From: Hymenolepis diminuta | Lineage: Eukaryota; Platyhelminthes; Cestoda; Cyclophyllidea; Hymenolepididae | Assembly (NCBI GenBank): GCA_900708905.1 | Contig: CAADRB010000033.1 | Location: 295,369 to 359,368, forward strand | Direction: 5' to 3' | Length of the DNA: 64,000 nt | In this document: in pieces, positions 27,302-40,893 of the stretch | Numbering within the stretch: position 1 is the stretch's first letter | Layout of the letters: the number at the start of each line of letters is the position of its first letter | Made by a program: the position numbers and the translations under genes | Notes under the pieces: model-generated | Databases searched by the model: none | What the model saw: the letters and a program-made list of their open reading frames with translations, nothing else | What the model was told of the DNA's origin: nothing

Positions 27302-27610
27302 ATGACAATGAGAACACTTTTACAGGTAATAATTATGGAATAGCATCTGAAATAGTAAATAGTTTAGTATGGGTGGAAACAGAGAAGAGGAGGTCGATTA
27401 GGTGGGTGAAATGAGATCAGGATATTAAGAGTCATACTTTATTTTAATTCTAAAGCAATGGGTTGTTCATTATCTCATGGGAGATCTATTCGTGCTTTAA
27501 CACACAATGTTCCATAGCACAATCTTTAAAAATTAAACTCCATATTTCTGGATGATTTCATATCCGCAATATTCTGAACTTATTGACCACTTGATTCAAC
27601 TGCCATAAGT
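27302..27610 (-). repeat. Dispersed repeat family X, copy 1 (with W segment)
   Basis: Longest X copy. Read on the minus strand, its core is a TTGAAT-AAGTGGTCAA-A-GTTC-GAATATTGCG-like block (about 27543-27605), followed by AAAGTATGACTCTTAATATCCTGA (about 27413-27440). Both blocks recur in the same order at 50863-50978, and the core recurs at 39465-39532 and 40830-40893. The other end (27302-27352; GACAATGAGAAC... GAATAGCATCTG on the plus strand) matches 28945-28998. It is diverged and noncoding. Confidence 0.55.
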
Positions 27611-28944
27611 AGGCAGATAAGACTGACCAAACCTTCCTTTTCATGGTCTATTTTCGTAAATTTTTCTCTGCTTCTTTCGGTTAGGCTCTTTAAGACACAT
27701 TATAATTGAGCGCTTTATCTGATGTAATATTATCCTGTTATACTTCGATATGCAACATTTTGTGAATAAAAATCCACATTTAAAGCGTATCACAATAGCA
27801 ATTCACTTTTCCTGAGTCTGGAGATGACTAAATCGCCATTATATAGCCAATAATTTACCAGATTCAAGGTATCCAAAATACGGAGATGAGAAACTGCCTA
27901 TATAAAGAAATGAGGTTTTAACAGACAGTTCATCAACAGAAGAAAGACCATCTAGAATATTATCTATATTATAATCAGAAAAGAGAGTATAAAGCCACCA
28001 CAAATATAATGAGTGACACTTCGATAACTCAACTCAACCTCCCTGAATAAGTTTGAGAAATCGCCCTATAAGTCGTTCATAGATTGTTATACGTTCGATC
28101 TATTTCAAAGTTTATATCCCCACATCCTGGGTATTCTACTGTGTTAAAGGTACTTAATAAATATCTCTCAGTTTCTGTCTTAATCTTGCTATTCAGTCCC
28201 TTATTTTGACCCTTATTTTCTTATACTTCCATTATCTCCTGTATTCATATCTTCTAGGCAACAACTGGATCACAAAAGTACAATGCATATTTATTTGCTT
28301 TCATCCCCTGCCCTCACTTCGCAACTTTTAAAATTGCGAATACCCTGTATGCCTTTGAAAGACACTTGCACCTACATTCGGTTTAGTTAGCTGACATTTA
28401 AACGCGTAAAATTCGTTTGCCATAGTCCATCATTGGTCCAATGCAGTCCATCTAATAAGACTTATTTCTAATTACATTAAAACCTAAAACCTCAGCCATT
28501 TGATTACTATCACTTTTGATATTGTAAATACATAATTAAAATAGGAAACATTGTATGCGTACTACTGCTCTGTCTTTATTTGGTAGATTAGGAAGACTGA
28601 CATTTCAGGAGATTTGTAAAGATCCAAAAAATTTAAAGAGAAAGTAGTAAATTTATTGAGGAAGCAACTGTCGTTAAAGGCTTCTTCAAGTTTGGTTGGT
28701 TCTTCACACACCGATGCATACTAATCGAGACGTATTTGACCTATCGTTTTACAGTTACGACCACATAATATTTTTTCACGAAGTCTTGCATTCGACAGTA
28801 TTTAAAAAGCCTTGTCTGTATTTCTATAAATAAATTCCGTCGAATTCTTTAAAAATTATTATGAATTATTAAAAATCTGAAATAAACTAGTTTACCTTGC
28901 AGAAGAACAGGCTCCGATTATGTAATTTGCCTTTATCATTATCA

Positions 28945-28998
28945 GTGACAATGGGGAAAATGTTTACAATTATCGATTAAAGAATAGCATCTGTAAAT
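28945..28998 (-). repeat. Repeat segment W (related to one end of family X copy 1)
   Basis: On the plus strand it shows GTGACAATGGGGAAAATG, then TTACAATTATCG, then AAAGAATAGCATCTG. This aligns with 27302-27352. It suggests a fragment of the same element as X copy 1, but the X core itself is not clear nearby. Confidence 0.4.
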
Positions 28999-31827
28999 GG
29001 ATTCAGAAAAAATCTCCAGCAGGATATAAAAAGGAGATTGAGAAGGGACGTAAATTGAATTCAAAAGTGGCAGTTTATTTGAAATCCGTAAGAGTTACAA
29101 TGTACACTTTCACACAAGAAGTAAGTATGAGGTACAATAAACTGTGCAATATTTGGAAGCCTCAAAGCTCCATTTTTCATATTTTGATCCATAGGCTTCT
29201 CAGTAAGTTCATTCCCGCTACATTTAGAGCTAATTAATGGAGTGTTGGCTTTTGCCACCTTAATTAATTTTTATCGTTTTACTGTCATTAATGTGTTGAT
29301 GAGACTAGGAAAGGCTTTTTAAGCATAGTGGTTCTTAATGGAGATTAAACTTCTTAATAGTATTTGCCAAAATATCGAAGCATGACTGACAGTGTTTTTC
29401 TTTATTTTAAAGCAAACGGAACCATTAGAACGATGGAGTTAGATTATAACTGAAAATAGCTTAGATTCGCATTTTAATTTAAATTGATCATGCTTTAAAT
29501 ATATACACATATCCAAATATAAAATCTATTTGTTAATGTCACTCAGATTTCGTCGGGAGGAGTGCAGGAGACATGTACTTCTCACAAGATATCCACATTC
29601 ACTGAACTTATTATATACAACAATAAAAAACCTAAAGAACACTGCAGATCTACCCATTTTGTCCCACTATTTTATTAAATTACACAGTTTATTTGTGTTT
29701 CCATAGAAACGACCTACTTTCAAATTCTGATTTAGTAAGAGGACCTTAGAATAAAATAAGGTCACAACAAAAAGGCATATTTTAATTCCACAATGGGATT
29801 AAGATTGAAAAATAGCTCTTCCGTTGTCATATATTATGACCATGAATGGTATGATTTAAAACGCATGAGTTTTAACTGAACTAGCAGCTCATTCCTATTT
29901 GGGTATGGCTTAATAATTCATGGTAATAACTCAATGTAATTAATTGATTTAGCAAATAATATATTTCTGCTGTTAATTGGTTTATGTATTGCTGTCAATG
30001 TTTAAATCAACATAGATTATAAGATTCCATTTTTAATAAAGTGCGACTGAAGGTTATGAAATTGAAACAGAAAACATGCTATTGTTTTGGACAAAACGGA
30101 AAATTAAGGCCGTTGAATTAAAGAATCCCTGCTTGATTTAAAATCTAGAGACCAAGAAATATGAATATCTCTACTTATTTAAATATATTCAGTGATTAGA
30201 ATTATAGAAAACTTCCTAAGCCATTAGAAGTGTTAACGGCACCCGTCTTGTGTTAGAATGGAGATATCCCAGAGCCGCTCTTACTAGAAATATTTCAACA
30301 TTTATTTATTGTATCAGAATTAACCGAAACTCTTGTCACTGGATGTGCACGGATAGGCACTTATCTCGTAACCTTTAACGTTTCATATGTATATAATCAT
30401 TGCACAACCAGAACATATACTTATAAATATTTTGATTTACTATTAGTAAACACCTTCACTCTGATGGTATGGTGGTCAAAGTTTACATAAATTGAGTTAT
30501 AGGTCATGAGTTTGGTATTCATCAGTGCACTTTGTAAAAAGAGGGGAATGGCGAAATGCAAATTCAGGAGTAAAGAACCTTTAGAATGGTTGTTGCAAAA
30601 TTCCCAGACCCACCAGTGTTGGAAAAATTCCATTTATTTGTCTTGGAAATTTTCAATCATGTTGATTAATAACGAACGGCAAATTAAGAAATATACACTG
30701 TATATAACCCGACCGTTCTTCCAATGGCATCAGATGCATGACAAATCGTTCTATTCGCCAACGTAGATATCCTAGTACTAGCTTTTATCAGATTACTTTA
30801 GAGAAAAGTGTGTTTACATAAGAGAAGTTTTAGAGAAAAGCACCATTGGTGAAAAAATTTTTTGAACCATTTACCTCGACACATTCCATTAATCTTAAAC
30901 GCGTCCCTTTTCCCTTTTTTCCCCGTTTTCCCTTTCTATTTTCCCTTGCATAAAGTTATGTCGCCATTGAAGTTAACAAAAATAGTTTTCTGGTTACTTA
31001 TTAAGATAAAACCATGACCTCAATGCAATGGTAATGATACTAAAACGCAATTGCTCAAATAAGTCTTGATGTTCAGGAAAACATAGTGATAGGAGTCAGA
31101 GAAAGCAAAGTCCATTGTTGTATTGTTTGTGTTTTGTGCAGGGATAATCAATTCTGACAGGTTGTCTCAAAGTCGGCATCAACCTTATCGATAAACGGAC
31201 ACATTTCGCGACAGAGAGAGAGACAGCTATTTAGGATTAAAATTGCTATCAGTCCAGAGATATTTCGATCTCTAGATATCAATAACATATAGATAACTTG
31301 TACTTCCATGTAATGCCCTTGATCAACAATCTGTCTTGGGTTAACTGCATTCTCTCTTAACCTTCGCTCTCCAGTCTGAGTCAACAGTAGTCTAGAGATA
31401 TCTAGAAGATAGACGGATCTTGGCAGCAGAAACTAGACTTCTAGCAGTACTCATCACAGTAGAATCTTAATTTACAAAAGTGAGCAACTGAGCAGTTTCA
31501 ATATATAAGCTATTTAATTAGTCAATAACGGATATACTATTGACATTGCACATCCATTTTGAAAATGTTCATTTATTTTAATTTATTTACATTTCCTTCT
31601 CTTAACTTCTCTTTGCTACTTCTCACAAGTATGCTTTATTAGTTGGGGAACACGTTTATGCGATAGTTACGAGATGGAATCCTTTCCGCACTGCTCAAAT
31701 GATAGTAAGTCTATTTTTTGCCTTTATGATCCAGCTGTCCTTTGGTGTTGCGGAAGTGCGATAATCCAAGACGCCTTAATTATAAAACAGAGACTATGTA
31801 TATGAATACATATTATATTATTGATGT

Positions 31828-32016
31828 ATGATGGCTAAAGCACCGCCGGTCAATGAATTTAACTGTCAGGTTGCGCATTTCGGTAAGGAAGACGAGGCGA
31901 GTGAGAGATCACCTCGGGAATTGTATAAACTCTGCGGTTTCGGACGTTGTTTTACCGCGTCCTGCCATTTAGCAAATGCTTCACTGAAATCCAAACTTGT
32001 CAACTCAGTCGTTTAA
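31828..32016 (+). other. CpG-rich 62-codon open frame, unassigned
   Basis: A genuine ATG-to-stop frame that begins MMAKAPPVNEFN and ends LVNSVV, in a locally CpG-rich patch (31840-31960). A strong-looking splice donor, TTTCG|GTAAGG, lies inside it (GT at about 31884), so it could be a short first exon. I recognise no domain, and there is no neighbouring exon to support it. It could equally be a GC-rich repeat or a regulatory patch. Confidence 0.2.
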
Positions 32017-34319
32017 TTCATACCTTTAAGACGTGCTTTTCAATCGATTGGACTAAATAACTCTGCTAAACAAGCTCTTTGAAACAAGATAAGTTGCTAT
32101 AATATTTGTTGATAAATTTCATGAGACTACTTTAAAATAAGGAGAATTTACCAAAATATGAATGCAAATATGGTATTTTCAAAGCACCAGATCAAAGTTT
32201 CTATGCAATATGTGATATAATTTTAGAGATTTCTTGATTAAAATTTTGTGCTTTTCAGCTGACTTGATCAAAATATTTTGTTTTAATAAGCTCTCCTGGA
32301 GTTTGCGTGCGTTCATTCTTAAGCGCGGCAATTTCATAAATTATTTGCATCCGAGGAGGAAACGCATCCTCCCCTTTTACAATATTAAGTTATTTGTTTC
32401 AAAAGAAAGCCTTTTTGTAATACTGCTTGCTTTTAGATTTTAGCGTCATATTTTTTCGATACCTCGACAAAATGCAAGTTTTTGAAGGTGTGTTTGCGTT
32501 TGGTTTGAAAATGTTTCTTTGATTTGATCGATCTCAGATGAAATAACTTTGCCAAAGGATTTAAGCTCTGTTTACCATAATTTTTAGTGTATAACTTATG
32601 TGCCTACAATGTATCCAGTAACTCCTTAGTCGAAATAATCGTAGTTAGATTAGAGAGAAGACGTCTGACTTGTGATAGCACGTCTACATTTACATATGTA
32701 ACATTTCTTATCCAAACGTTGATCAACTGAAAATTATGAGGTCAAAGTTTACGTCAACACATCTATTGGAGTATCGTGTAACAATAAGAGCAGGATTACT
32801 TTTACAGAATGCAACATAATGTAAGCATATATTGGCCATCAGTGGATTATCTAAGTACAGGTCAGGATAGCTTCATTCTACCACAGTATCGACTACGAAC
32901 TATCCAGCTTTTAAAATCGGATAGAGCTAGGCCGGTCAGTTGCTTCTATTTGCTTGTTTCTCATTTACACTTGTCTTCACCTATCTAATGAATCATAATC
33001 AGATTGCAGAACATATGGTTTGACTTGAATCCGAAATTAATCAAAATTTTTTCTCAGTTTCTACAATTTTGTACTCTAAATTGTCCAAGAAAATCTCTGA
33101 CTCTACAGAGCCAAAATCTTCTTACCTTTTTTCCTTCCCAATTTATTGAAAATATATAATTTCTTTCATCAAATAATCAATTCAGGGAACCGGCTTTGAA
33201 AAACTGATTTATACCTTTCCATAATGCATTTATAAACGGAGAGATTGGAATTCGAACATTTTAATCTTGAAACCAATCATTTCTACATAAGTAGAATCGT
33301 GATGGTAAAACTTTTTTCAAAACCATTAAATATCTGAAATTAATTTTTTGTGATTGTGACCGATATGAATTATGTAGCCAGAAGAGTGCAGAAGTGTCAT
33401 TTATGAAAATATCATGTATATTTACAAAATATTTTCTCTTTCGACTTCCTCCATTTCCAAACATGGATATCATTTTTATTGATTGTGCGGGTCCCTTTAT
33501 GCACACTTGGATCGCCTGTGGTGGGATGCTGTTGCCAACATCTTATCGATATGGATCGCCGGATGTTTATTGATATCTGATATTTATCAAGTTGAAGCAT
33601 AAGTTAAAAGATCTTTGAGTGATATCTGCACCCGATATTGGTTTTCTTTTTGTATTTTCATTATCTGTTGCTTTACAAATCAATTATCACTTGGCAGTCT
33701 CATCATTAGAGTCGCACAAAAACATTGATTTCTATTCATTTTTTGCTAAAATTTGGCTCGATTTTTAAGAGATAAATTTTTTCAAATATATTTAATAATT
33801 ATTAGGATAATGAGCCTTAAATGTTACATTATCTACCATTATTATTTTATTTTTTTAACATTATTTTGACATTTACAGGGACCTATTCGCAACATATGTG
33901 GGTATATTTATCTCATGTCTTTATTTTGTCTCTTAAAGTAAACTAGACAACTTCATATGAACTAATTTATATCATCCCTTTCATAATAACTGCAATTTTA
34001 CCGATGAATGTGTGAGACCAAAACAGAAACTGTAGCTCTGTGTAAAATTCTGCCCATAAGAATGCTTGGTGTAACTTGATTTTTGGAGAGGGATTCAATA
34101 AAAAAGTTTACCCTTAAGTTAGTCTCAAAAGTTCCATTACAACAGGTCTTGGAGTATTCTGAAATGCAACAAAACCTTTTTAACGCTGAAAACTCTTCAG
34201 TGTAATATTTTACACCTTCCTTCATAGATTCGCCCCGTTCATTCTTGTTTGAATGTTGTTATGACCCCATTTTCCACATACAGATTGGTTTCTGATCTTT
34301 CTGTAAACAAATCTATTTA

Positions 34320-34500
34320 ATTTCCCTCCCATGGTTTCTGATTCTGTTAGGAAGCTGATCACATATTTTGGGTGCAACCGAGCGGAACTAAAGATTTCCA
34401 TTCCTCGTGCATTGAACAATCGATTATTGGATTTCTAGGCTCCCAATTTGAAATGTTCGACCACCACCGAAGCAACTAGCCAGACCTTTAACACATATCC
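34320..34500 (+). repeat. Dispersed repeat family Y, copy 3 (longer)
   Basis: Aligns with 6783-6960 over about 180 bp. Landmarks are TTCTGTTAGGAAGCTGATCA, CATATTTTGGGTGCAACCGA, CCTCGTGCATTGAACAATCG, ATTATTGGATTTCTA and a distal CAATTCCACATACA. It is diverged and the family is unidentified. A 65-codon minus-strand frame (34222-34419) overlaps it and is not a gene I recognise. Confidence 0.6.
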
Positions 34501-37500
34501 AATTCCACATACACACATTTATTTCCATATTAAAAACTACTATTGGAGAAACAAGTCTTTTCACTTCTTTTTGTTGGGATCTGAGTATATGTAAAATAAT
34601 GACTTCATTTTTCTTAGAAATTAATTCATCTTAGAATTCAGTAGTATTTCAATTTCGTTTTGTTAGTATTGAAGGATATACAATTCAAACCTTATATAAT
34701 TTAAGGAAATGGTCGTCCGTTTGGAAAAAATCATTTCCCATCCCAATGATAATTATGTTCAGTGTCATTCAATATTATCTACTATAATTTATAAGCTTTC
34801 GGTGCAAATTGTCATTTTGTATCTATCCATCAGCTTAATTTAATTTTGATTGATATAAGTAACTATATATTTTGGAATGCCCCTACTGAACATTAGCAAT
34901 TCCCTCCAATTTATTTATTTCTCATGTTAAGGTTAAAAAGCTGAACAACTTTTAATAATGAAAAATATTCATACCCACAGGAAATGAAATTTATAAAGAG
35001 GGAGCATGCTTATACTTCAAGAGAGAATTGGAGAAAATATGAGAGTTAAATGACAATCTGAACTACTGTTTCAGTTGAAATTCTTCACACATATCCATTC
35101 TATTCATCATCTTCTTAAGGAAAATCAGAATGCCATATTTTTATTTGACTCTCCAGTCATCCTTTTTTTACGCAATTCTTATAGACTAGACAATGAAAAA
35201 TACCAGGTGTCAGATCATCTTTAAGTTTGTGATTATCAATCCGTCTATGACCTCTCACATCATTTTCATTCGCAAAGAACCTATAACACCGAGGATCTAC
35301 GTACACCTTTCAGTCATTGTTGATGTTTAGAAGTACAAGGAATAGAATTCTAAGTACAATTCATAATCCAAGTTTGGTCTTCTTTTTTGCCGCACACCTG
35401 CTGAACATCCGCTTGAAGTTGTTTTAACAAACAATTTATTTACGCAGATTTAAAGGCAAATGTTATTGGTAAAAGGGATTTTAATGGCATTTCTGAAAAT
35501 ATCTCATTCTCTCTCTGAATACCTGCTCTTAAATGCTATCTTTATTTTTGTGATCTTGCGACAAGGTTTCTTAGAGGAACTGTTTCTGCTTACAATTTTC
35601 ACACTAATTTGTCTCCTGCTTTACAATCCTAACAACATTCTTTGAGTAATGTTCTGATAATCTGTTACCATTCACCTTACGATAGACTATTTTAGATAAA
35701 CCGTGAATTCAAATATGATAAGTATGTAATTTCATAATTAACATTCGGATCAATGAGCAGAATTTATCGCATGATATCATACTGAGAGTTTATATGACTT
35801 CACATTCAAATATTGAGAGCGTAGGATTTAGTACACTTCTCCATCGCAATTATTAAGCTAATATTAATGCTTACTGTCACGCAATTGCCTACTTAATAAA
35901 TTCTGTTTTAGCTAAACGCATTAGACGAATCATATGGAAGTCTTTAATTTGAGGTCGATAATCTGTATGATTTATTTCAAGACAAGCTCCACTGTTACAC
36001 CTCACTAAAATAAGGATAACGTAGGAAGGCGGTGTAATAATGTTTTTCAAAAATTTTCGATTATCAGTCCGTTCGAATTTTGATATGTCATGAATTCATC
36101 AACGAAAATGCCTACAGTAAACCCTCAGTGACATTCTACTCAAAAGGTTCACCTAAATGGCACGATAATGATAAACCACTTTCTAGGAGCCCAATCTGAT
36201 CTAACATGTGGATAGTAGGTGATTATGGCTGAATAATTATCTGTATTGTTTAATGCATAGTTTTACCATTTTTCTCCTACTGTTTCAATAATACAAGTGG
36301 CTTTATCTATTTCCATCTCCCAAACCGACCTTATAGTGTTTTAACATTTTGTGTTTAAATTTTATATAATAAAAATAGTTGCGGAAAGATCTGCCTCCTG
36401 TTTTAAGTAATTAGCAAATTGTTTTAAGGCTGTTGATGGACACACCTACCAACACCCATCAAAGATAGGGTTATAGAATCTTTTAACTTTCCTACTGACA
36501 AACACTTAATCTATTACTCCTCCTATGACCAGACTTATCCGTTATGTTTGAGTACCGATGGGTATAAGATAGATGAATTTTCACTTTGTTGAAGCGTATA
36601 TTGACCGTTATTTCATCGACGTTGCTTTGGCTAGGTCATAAAAATTTAACTACGGATATTTTTAATAAAAATTACCTTTTCATTAATATTACTGGGATAT
36701 TACTGAAATTTGCTATAATGGCACCTCCTCAGAACAGGTAAGAGACTCAAAAGATTTGCAACTCACATTAGCATAAATAGACAAGAGTAATTAGGACCGA
36801 TTTTTAATCTGATAAGCCAGTAACATAGTCCCGAAGAGTCTGATAGAAAAGCAACAGTAATCGAATAACTTTGCACCCAAAAGTTTAATTCATTTAGCAT
36901 GTTGTAAATTCTGTCTGGGGTGCTAAAAATATTCGAATTTTAAATTTAAGTGGGTGCAGTAAAGAACACATGAAAATGGTAACAATTTTAAGCTTTTACT
37001 TCGACAAATTTGGCATCTTTAATAAACAATTAATTAAGGAAAATTGGTTTGATGCAATTGTAAAATGATTTATTAAGTCGATAATGTTCACAAAGTTTCA
37101 GTAAGCTGGAAATCCCAAACACAATGAACAGAGCGGTCCAAGTTGTTTCCATTTTCGTCATGGGCATCTTGCACATTCCAAACCGATGAATCACTGAATT
37201 TTGTTCACTTATCGATGAATCAGCAGAGGCGAACAATTGGCGTCAGCACATTTCAGAACTAAAAATATTGAACAATAATCTTGCCAAGTTGGTGGAACAA
37301 TATTATTTATTTTACGATCAAATATGTGTCACTTTAAGGGTAAAAGTAAAGAGTTTTATAGAAATAATGTTGCAAAGTTGCATTCCTATCACCTACTTAA
37401 AATTTGCCAGTTCAACAAACCCCTATTTCAAGAAAGCCTAATTCAGATTCTCTTTCCTTTTTGACTTTCCGATAGGTGATAAATTAAACATGATTTCTGA

Positions 37501-39464
37501 TTTAAAACGGAACACGATAAAGTAATAAATTTCTAACTAAAATCCAGACACCAACAAGTTCAGCTAAATCCAAACAACCTTCAAAAATTAATTGAAATGA
37601 TCAAAAATCAGGATAATCAGAAAACATTTCAGACAGACAGACTCCCAAGCAAATTATTTATGTAAAGTTTATATTTTAAAAGGTCGTCATTAAAATTAAC
37701 CATTTTAACACAATAAAATGCATTGATTGGTGGTTAGGTTCAGCGGATTTAAATTGAAAATATATACATTTTATAAGAAAATGCAAAGTAACGGAAAATT
37801 AGATGAAATTATTTAAAAATTTGAGAGAAAACTGTAATTACAAAAACTGTTGGGTTTACTCTCGAAAATACGATAACCAGTAATTTTATACACACTTTAA
37901 TAGATAATACATACATTAATTTGAAATTAATAACAAAGTTAATCTAAAAATTTGATTAAAATTTTAAAGCTGAGATGACCAATTGACCATAACCAATGGA
38001 TTAGATTAATTATGCTCGATTTGGTTCTCAGATGTTTGAAAAATTAACTCACTTTGGTTAAATTAGTTTCTGCCGAAATGCTCTCCCTATTTGTTTTTTC
38101 GGAAAAGTATCTGAGCAGCTCTATATTACGGTTTATTAATTTTATCAATCAGTGTTTTCAATCATTTTCAGGTTAGTTATGATTAGTACTTGATTAATCG
38201 AAGCTCCGGGATTTTTTCCCCTGCATATATTAAGCTATACAACATATTTATTAGATAATATTATAAGAAATATTAGTAATAACTAGCCGTTTAAAAATCC
38301 TGCTTCGTTCTGATATTTTAAGCACTTAACACTTAGATGGAAAACTAAAAACAGATTATAGACCTGATGAATATTTATTTGTATTCAATTAAACATTATA
38401 AATTGTAAAATCCACCAATTCCGATATATATTTTGAAAAAAGGATATGATATTTTGAAAGCATTTGCTAAATTGTGAGGTACAAGTCAGGTTAAATTAGA
38501 CTTAAAAGAGTGATAAACCTGCTCAAGTTAATGGAAACCAACAGAGTATTTCTTTTAAACATCAATCAATAAGTGGAAATGATACAGCATCCCCGAATTT
38601 TTAAAAGATTAAAAATTAAACGTTGTATTTGCAAACGGCTTAAGTGCATTTTTGAGGTAAAGGCATGCCCTATCGATAAATTATTAAACTGTACTTAATG
38701 AAACGTATGGAAAATATGCAGAAAACAATGTTTTTTTCTTAGATAACTACTTATAAATTAAATATTATTTTTTAGCAGGGCGCATATATTTAAAGGGAAG
38801 GAAGGGTGATTTGTTATATGAAATCAGAGATAATTTTATTATATTTTACTCCGTCAGGAGTAGGAATTTTCTTTTCAGTTTTGATACTTATGGGGACTAT
38901 CTATCCTCACCTTTAATCGTTAAATATATGCATTCTTAAAAGTCTCACGAAAACGGATACGCACCAGTCTTGACATCATTAATAAGCATGGCCTTCTGAG
39001 AAAAAATAACAATTTTATTACCGTTGGCGTTTGTAGAAACTAACCATTCAGAAAATTGTATTTGAAATTATTGCAGTTTCTTACACTATTATTAAGGTGA
39101 TCTTTTCTATGATATAATGAGATAAAGTTTATTTTTGCAAAAATTCGAATGCAACATCACAAAGTACCACTGTCTTAGCACTAATCTACTTGACGCTTAT
39201 CGTTACAGTGAGTGAAATGGATATCGATATTCTTTGGTCAAATCTACGAATTTCCTGGCATTTTACTTAATGTTAGCCAAGACATTGCAAGTAGAAAAGT
39301 AATCTGGTATGTAATAAAGGGTTCAAATAGGAGTACATAATGGAAGAAAGACGTCAAGTCCTTCATTTTTTGTTTTGTGAAGGCAGTAAGACATCCTATT
39401 TTCAAATGAGATAAAAGTTAAATTATTGTATCCGAAAATTTTTCAACACTAACATTTTATGATT

Positions 39465-39532
39465 TGACTTCTTGGATTCTCCGTGAGATTTTGTTCACAA
39501 TATTCAGAACCTGTTGACCATTTGATTTGATG
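39465..39532 (-). repeat. Dispersed repeat family X, copy 3
   Basis: On the minus strand it reads AAATGGTCAACAGGTTCTGA, then ATATTGTGAACAAAATCTCA, aligned with the X core at 27543-27605, 50925-50978 and 40830-40893. A 66-codon open frame on the same strand (39457-39657) runs through it but is not conserved in the other copies. Confidence 0.5.
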
Positions 39533-40829
39533 GATTGTTTGTTAATACTTCTTTGATTAGTAAGTAACTTCTTATTGCCATGAGCTTGTAGATGGAACTG
39601 GCAAAGGTATTTTATATATAGCAGTGCTGAGGTGAGACTAATTTGAAATTGACTCATCTGTTAAAGTTTTGACCTGTTTCAAAATTAATAGTTAAAATCT
39701 AATAGCTTCATTTATTAATATTAATTTCTAATGATTAGATTCTATATTTATAACGCATTATTCTAACTCTTGTTTTATTATTTTCCCGATATAAAAAAAT
39801 TGCATTTCTAATTTAAAATAAATCCTTGTACTGCAAATAGAAGAAAAATGTATGGTATTTTTTACGATATTTCAGATACTACAAAATATGGAACCATCGA
39901 TATGACAAATTTGCAAATGGGACTCAAATTTAATTTATGAAATTTTCTTTCCCTTTCTTTAAATTGAAAAACATCCATTCTCGCTAGCGCAATGAATACT
40001 GGGTAGCCATTATAAAAATTCAAAATTAAAGATTTATTATTACTTCTAAAATATTTTTACAATCAATTTTTAGAAATATTTGCATAAACGAAAAGAAGCA
40101 ATCTGTTTAAGTCACAGAATTCCTCATTTACGCTCAACGTGCTGAGAATTTGATAAGGTCACGTGTAAATTAAATTATTCAGTATATAATTAATTGCGCG
40201 TAAAAATGGAAATATGTTACAATGTATGCAAATCTAATTTTGTCTTTAGAGATAATTAGAGAAATCCAACTCTAATCCCCCTATGCCATTTATTAAAAAT
40301 ACAGGGAAGCAAACTTCTAAGATTAATGGATTATGCCAAAATGGCATTCAACATTTTTGTATAATTGCAAACCACTTGAACCTATCTCCAGCTACTCCTG
40401 CTAGAATTAACAGACATGACATATTTTCGGATCATATTGTTATTTATTTAATTACTGGAGCAATATTAATTTGCAAGATAATCTGCCCACTTTGTAGATA
40501 GACATCGACAAAATTTTGGACATTTTGTGTTGACAAGTGGGGTTATTCAAATATTAAATGAAATAGTCTATAATCTCTCATTAACTTAGTATTATTTTGG
40601 ATTTATCCTTAGAATTGGTTTAAATTAAAAATTTAATATTAAAATATGATCTTAAAAAATTATCCGCTGATGAATGGAGGGACTTAATTACGTTTCAGTA
40701 AAATGTGGATTTTATATGTGGCGACAGTTAATAAAAGTCACAATAGGTAAACTCTAATGGACTCCGCTATATTTAAAAGCCTTTTGCCATTCTCATATGC
40801 TCGCTAACTGTAGGTAGACAAATAGTAAC

Positions 40830-40893
40830 TAAATTGAATGGTCAACAAGATCTGAATATCGCGTTCATGAAAGCCTACAGATACGCTGGGCTT
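40830..40893 (+). repeat. Dispersed repeat family X, copy 4 (opposite orientation)
   Basis: Plus-strand TTGAATGGTCAACAAGATCT, then GAATATCGCGTTCATGAAAG, corresponds to the X core that lies on the minus strand in the other three copies. The inverted orientation supports mobility rather than local duplication. Confidence 0.5.

Larger units (their letters stand above)
21716..31827. other. Intergenic, no gene seen
   Basis: About 10 kb of AT-rich sequence with stops in all frames at short intervals. Recognised content is a repeat-X copy with its W extension (27302-27610) and a second W-like segment (28945-28998). A weaker W-like stretch may lie near 24957-25030. The small open frames here (for example 25260-25463, 26799-26987 and 29055-29258 on both strands) show no recognisable motif. 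Confidence 0.5.

Noticed and set aside
31148..31384. 78-codon minus-strand frame with moderately coding-like codons, ending CPFIDKVDADFETTCQN
   Set aside because: It begins at TTG, no family is recognised and no splice context is convincing.
33478..33498. Plus-strand IDCAGPF, reminiscent of the start of Gypsy-type integrase cores
   Set aside because: The following residues do not match the expected integrase pattern, the frame closes about 20 codons later, and no other integrase block is nearby.
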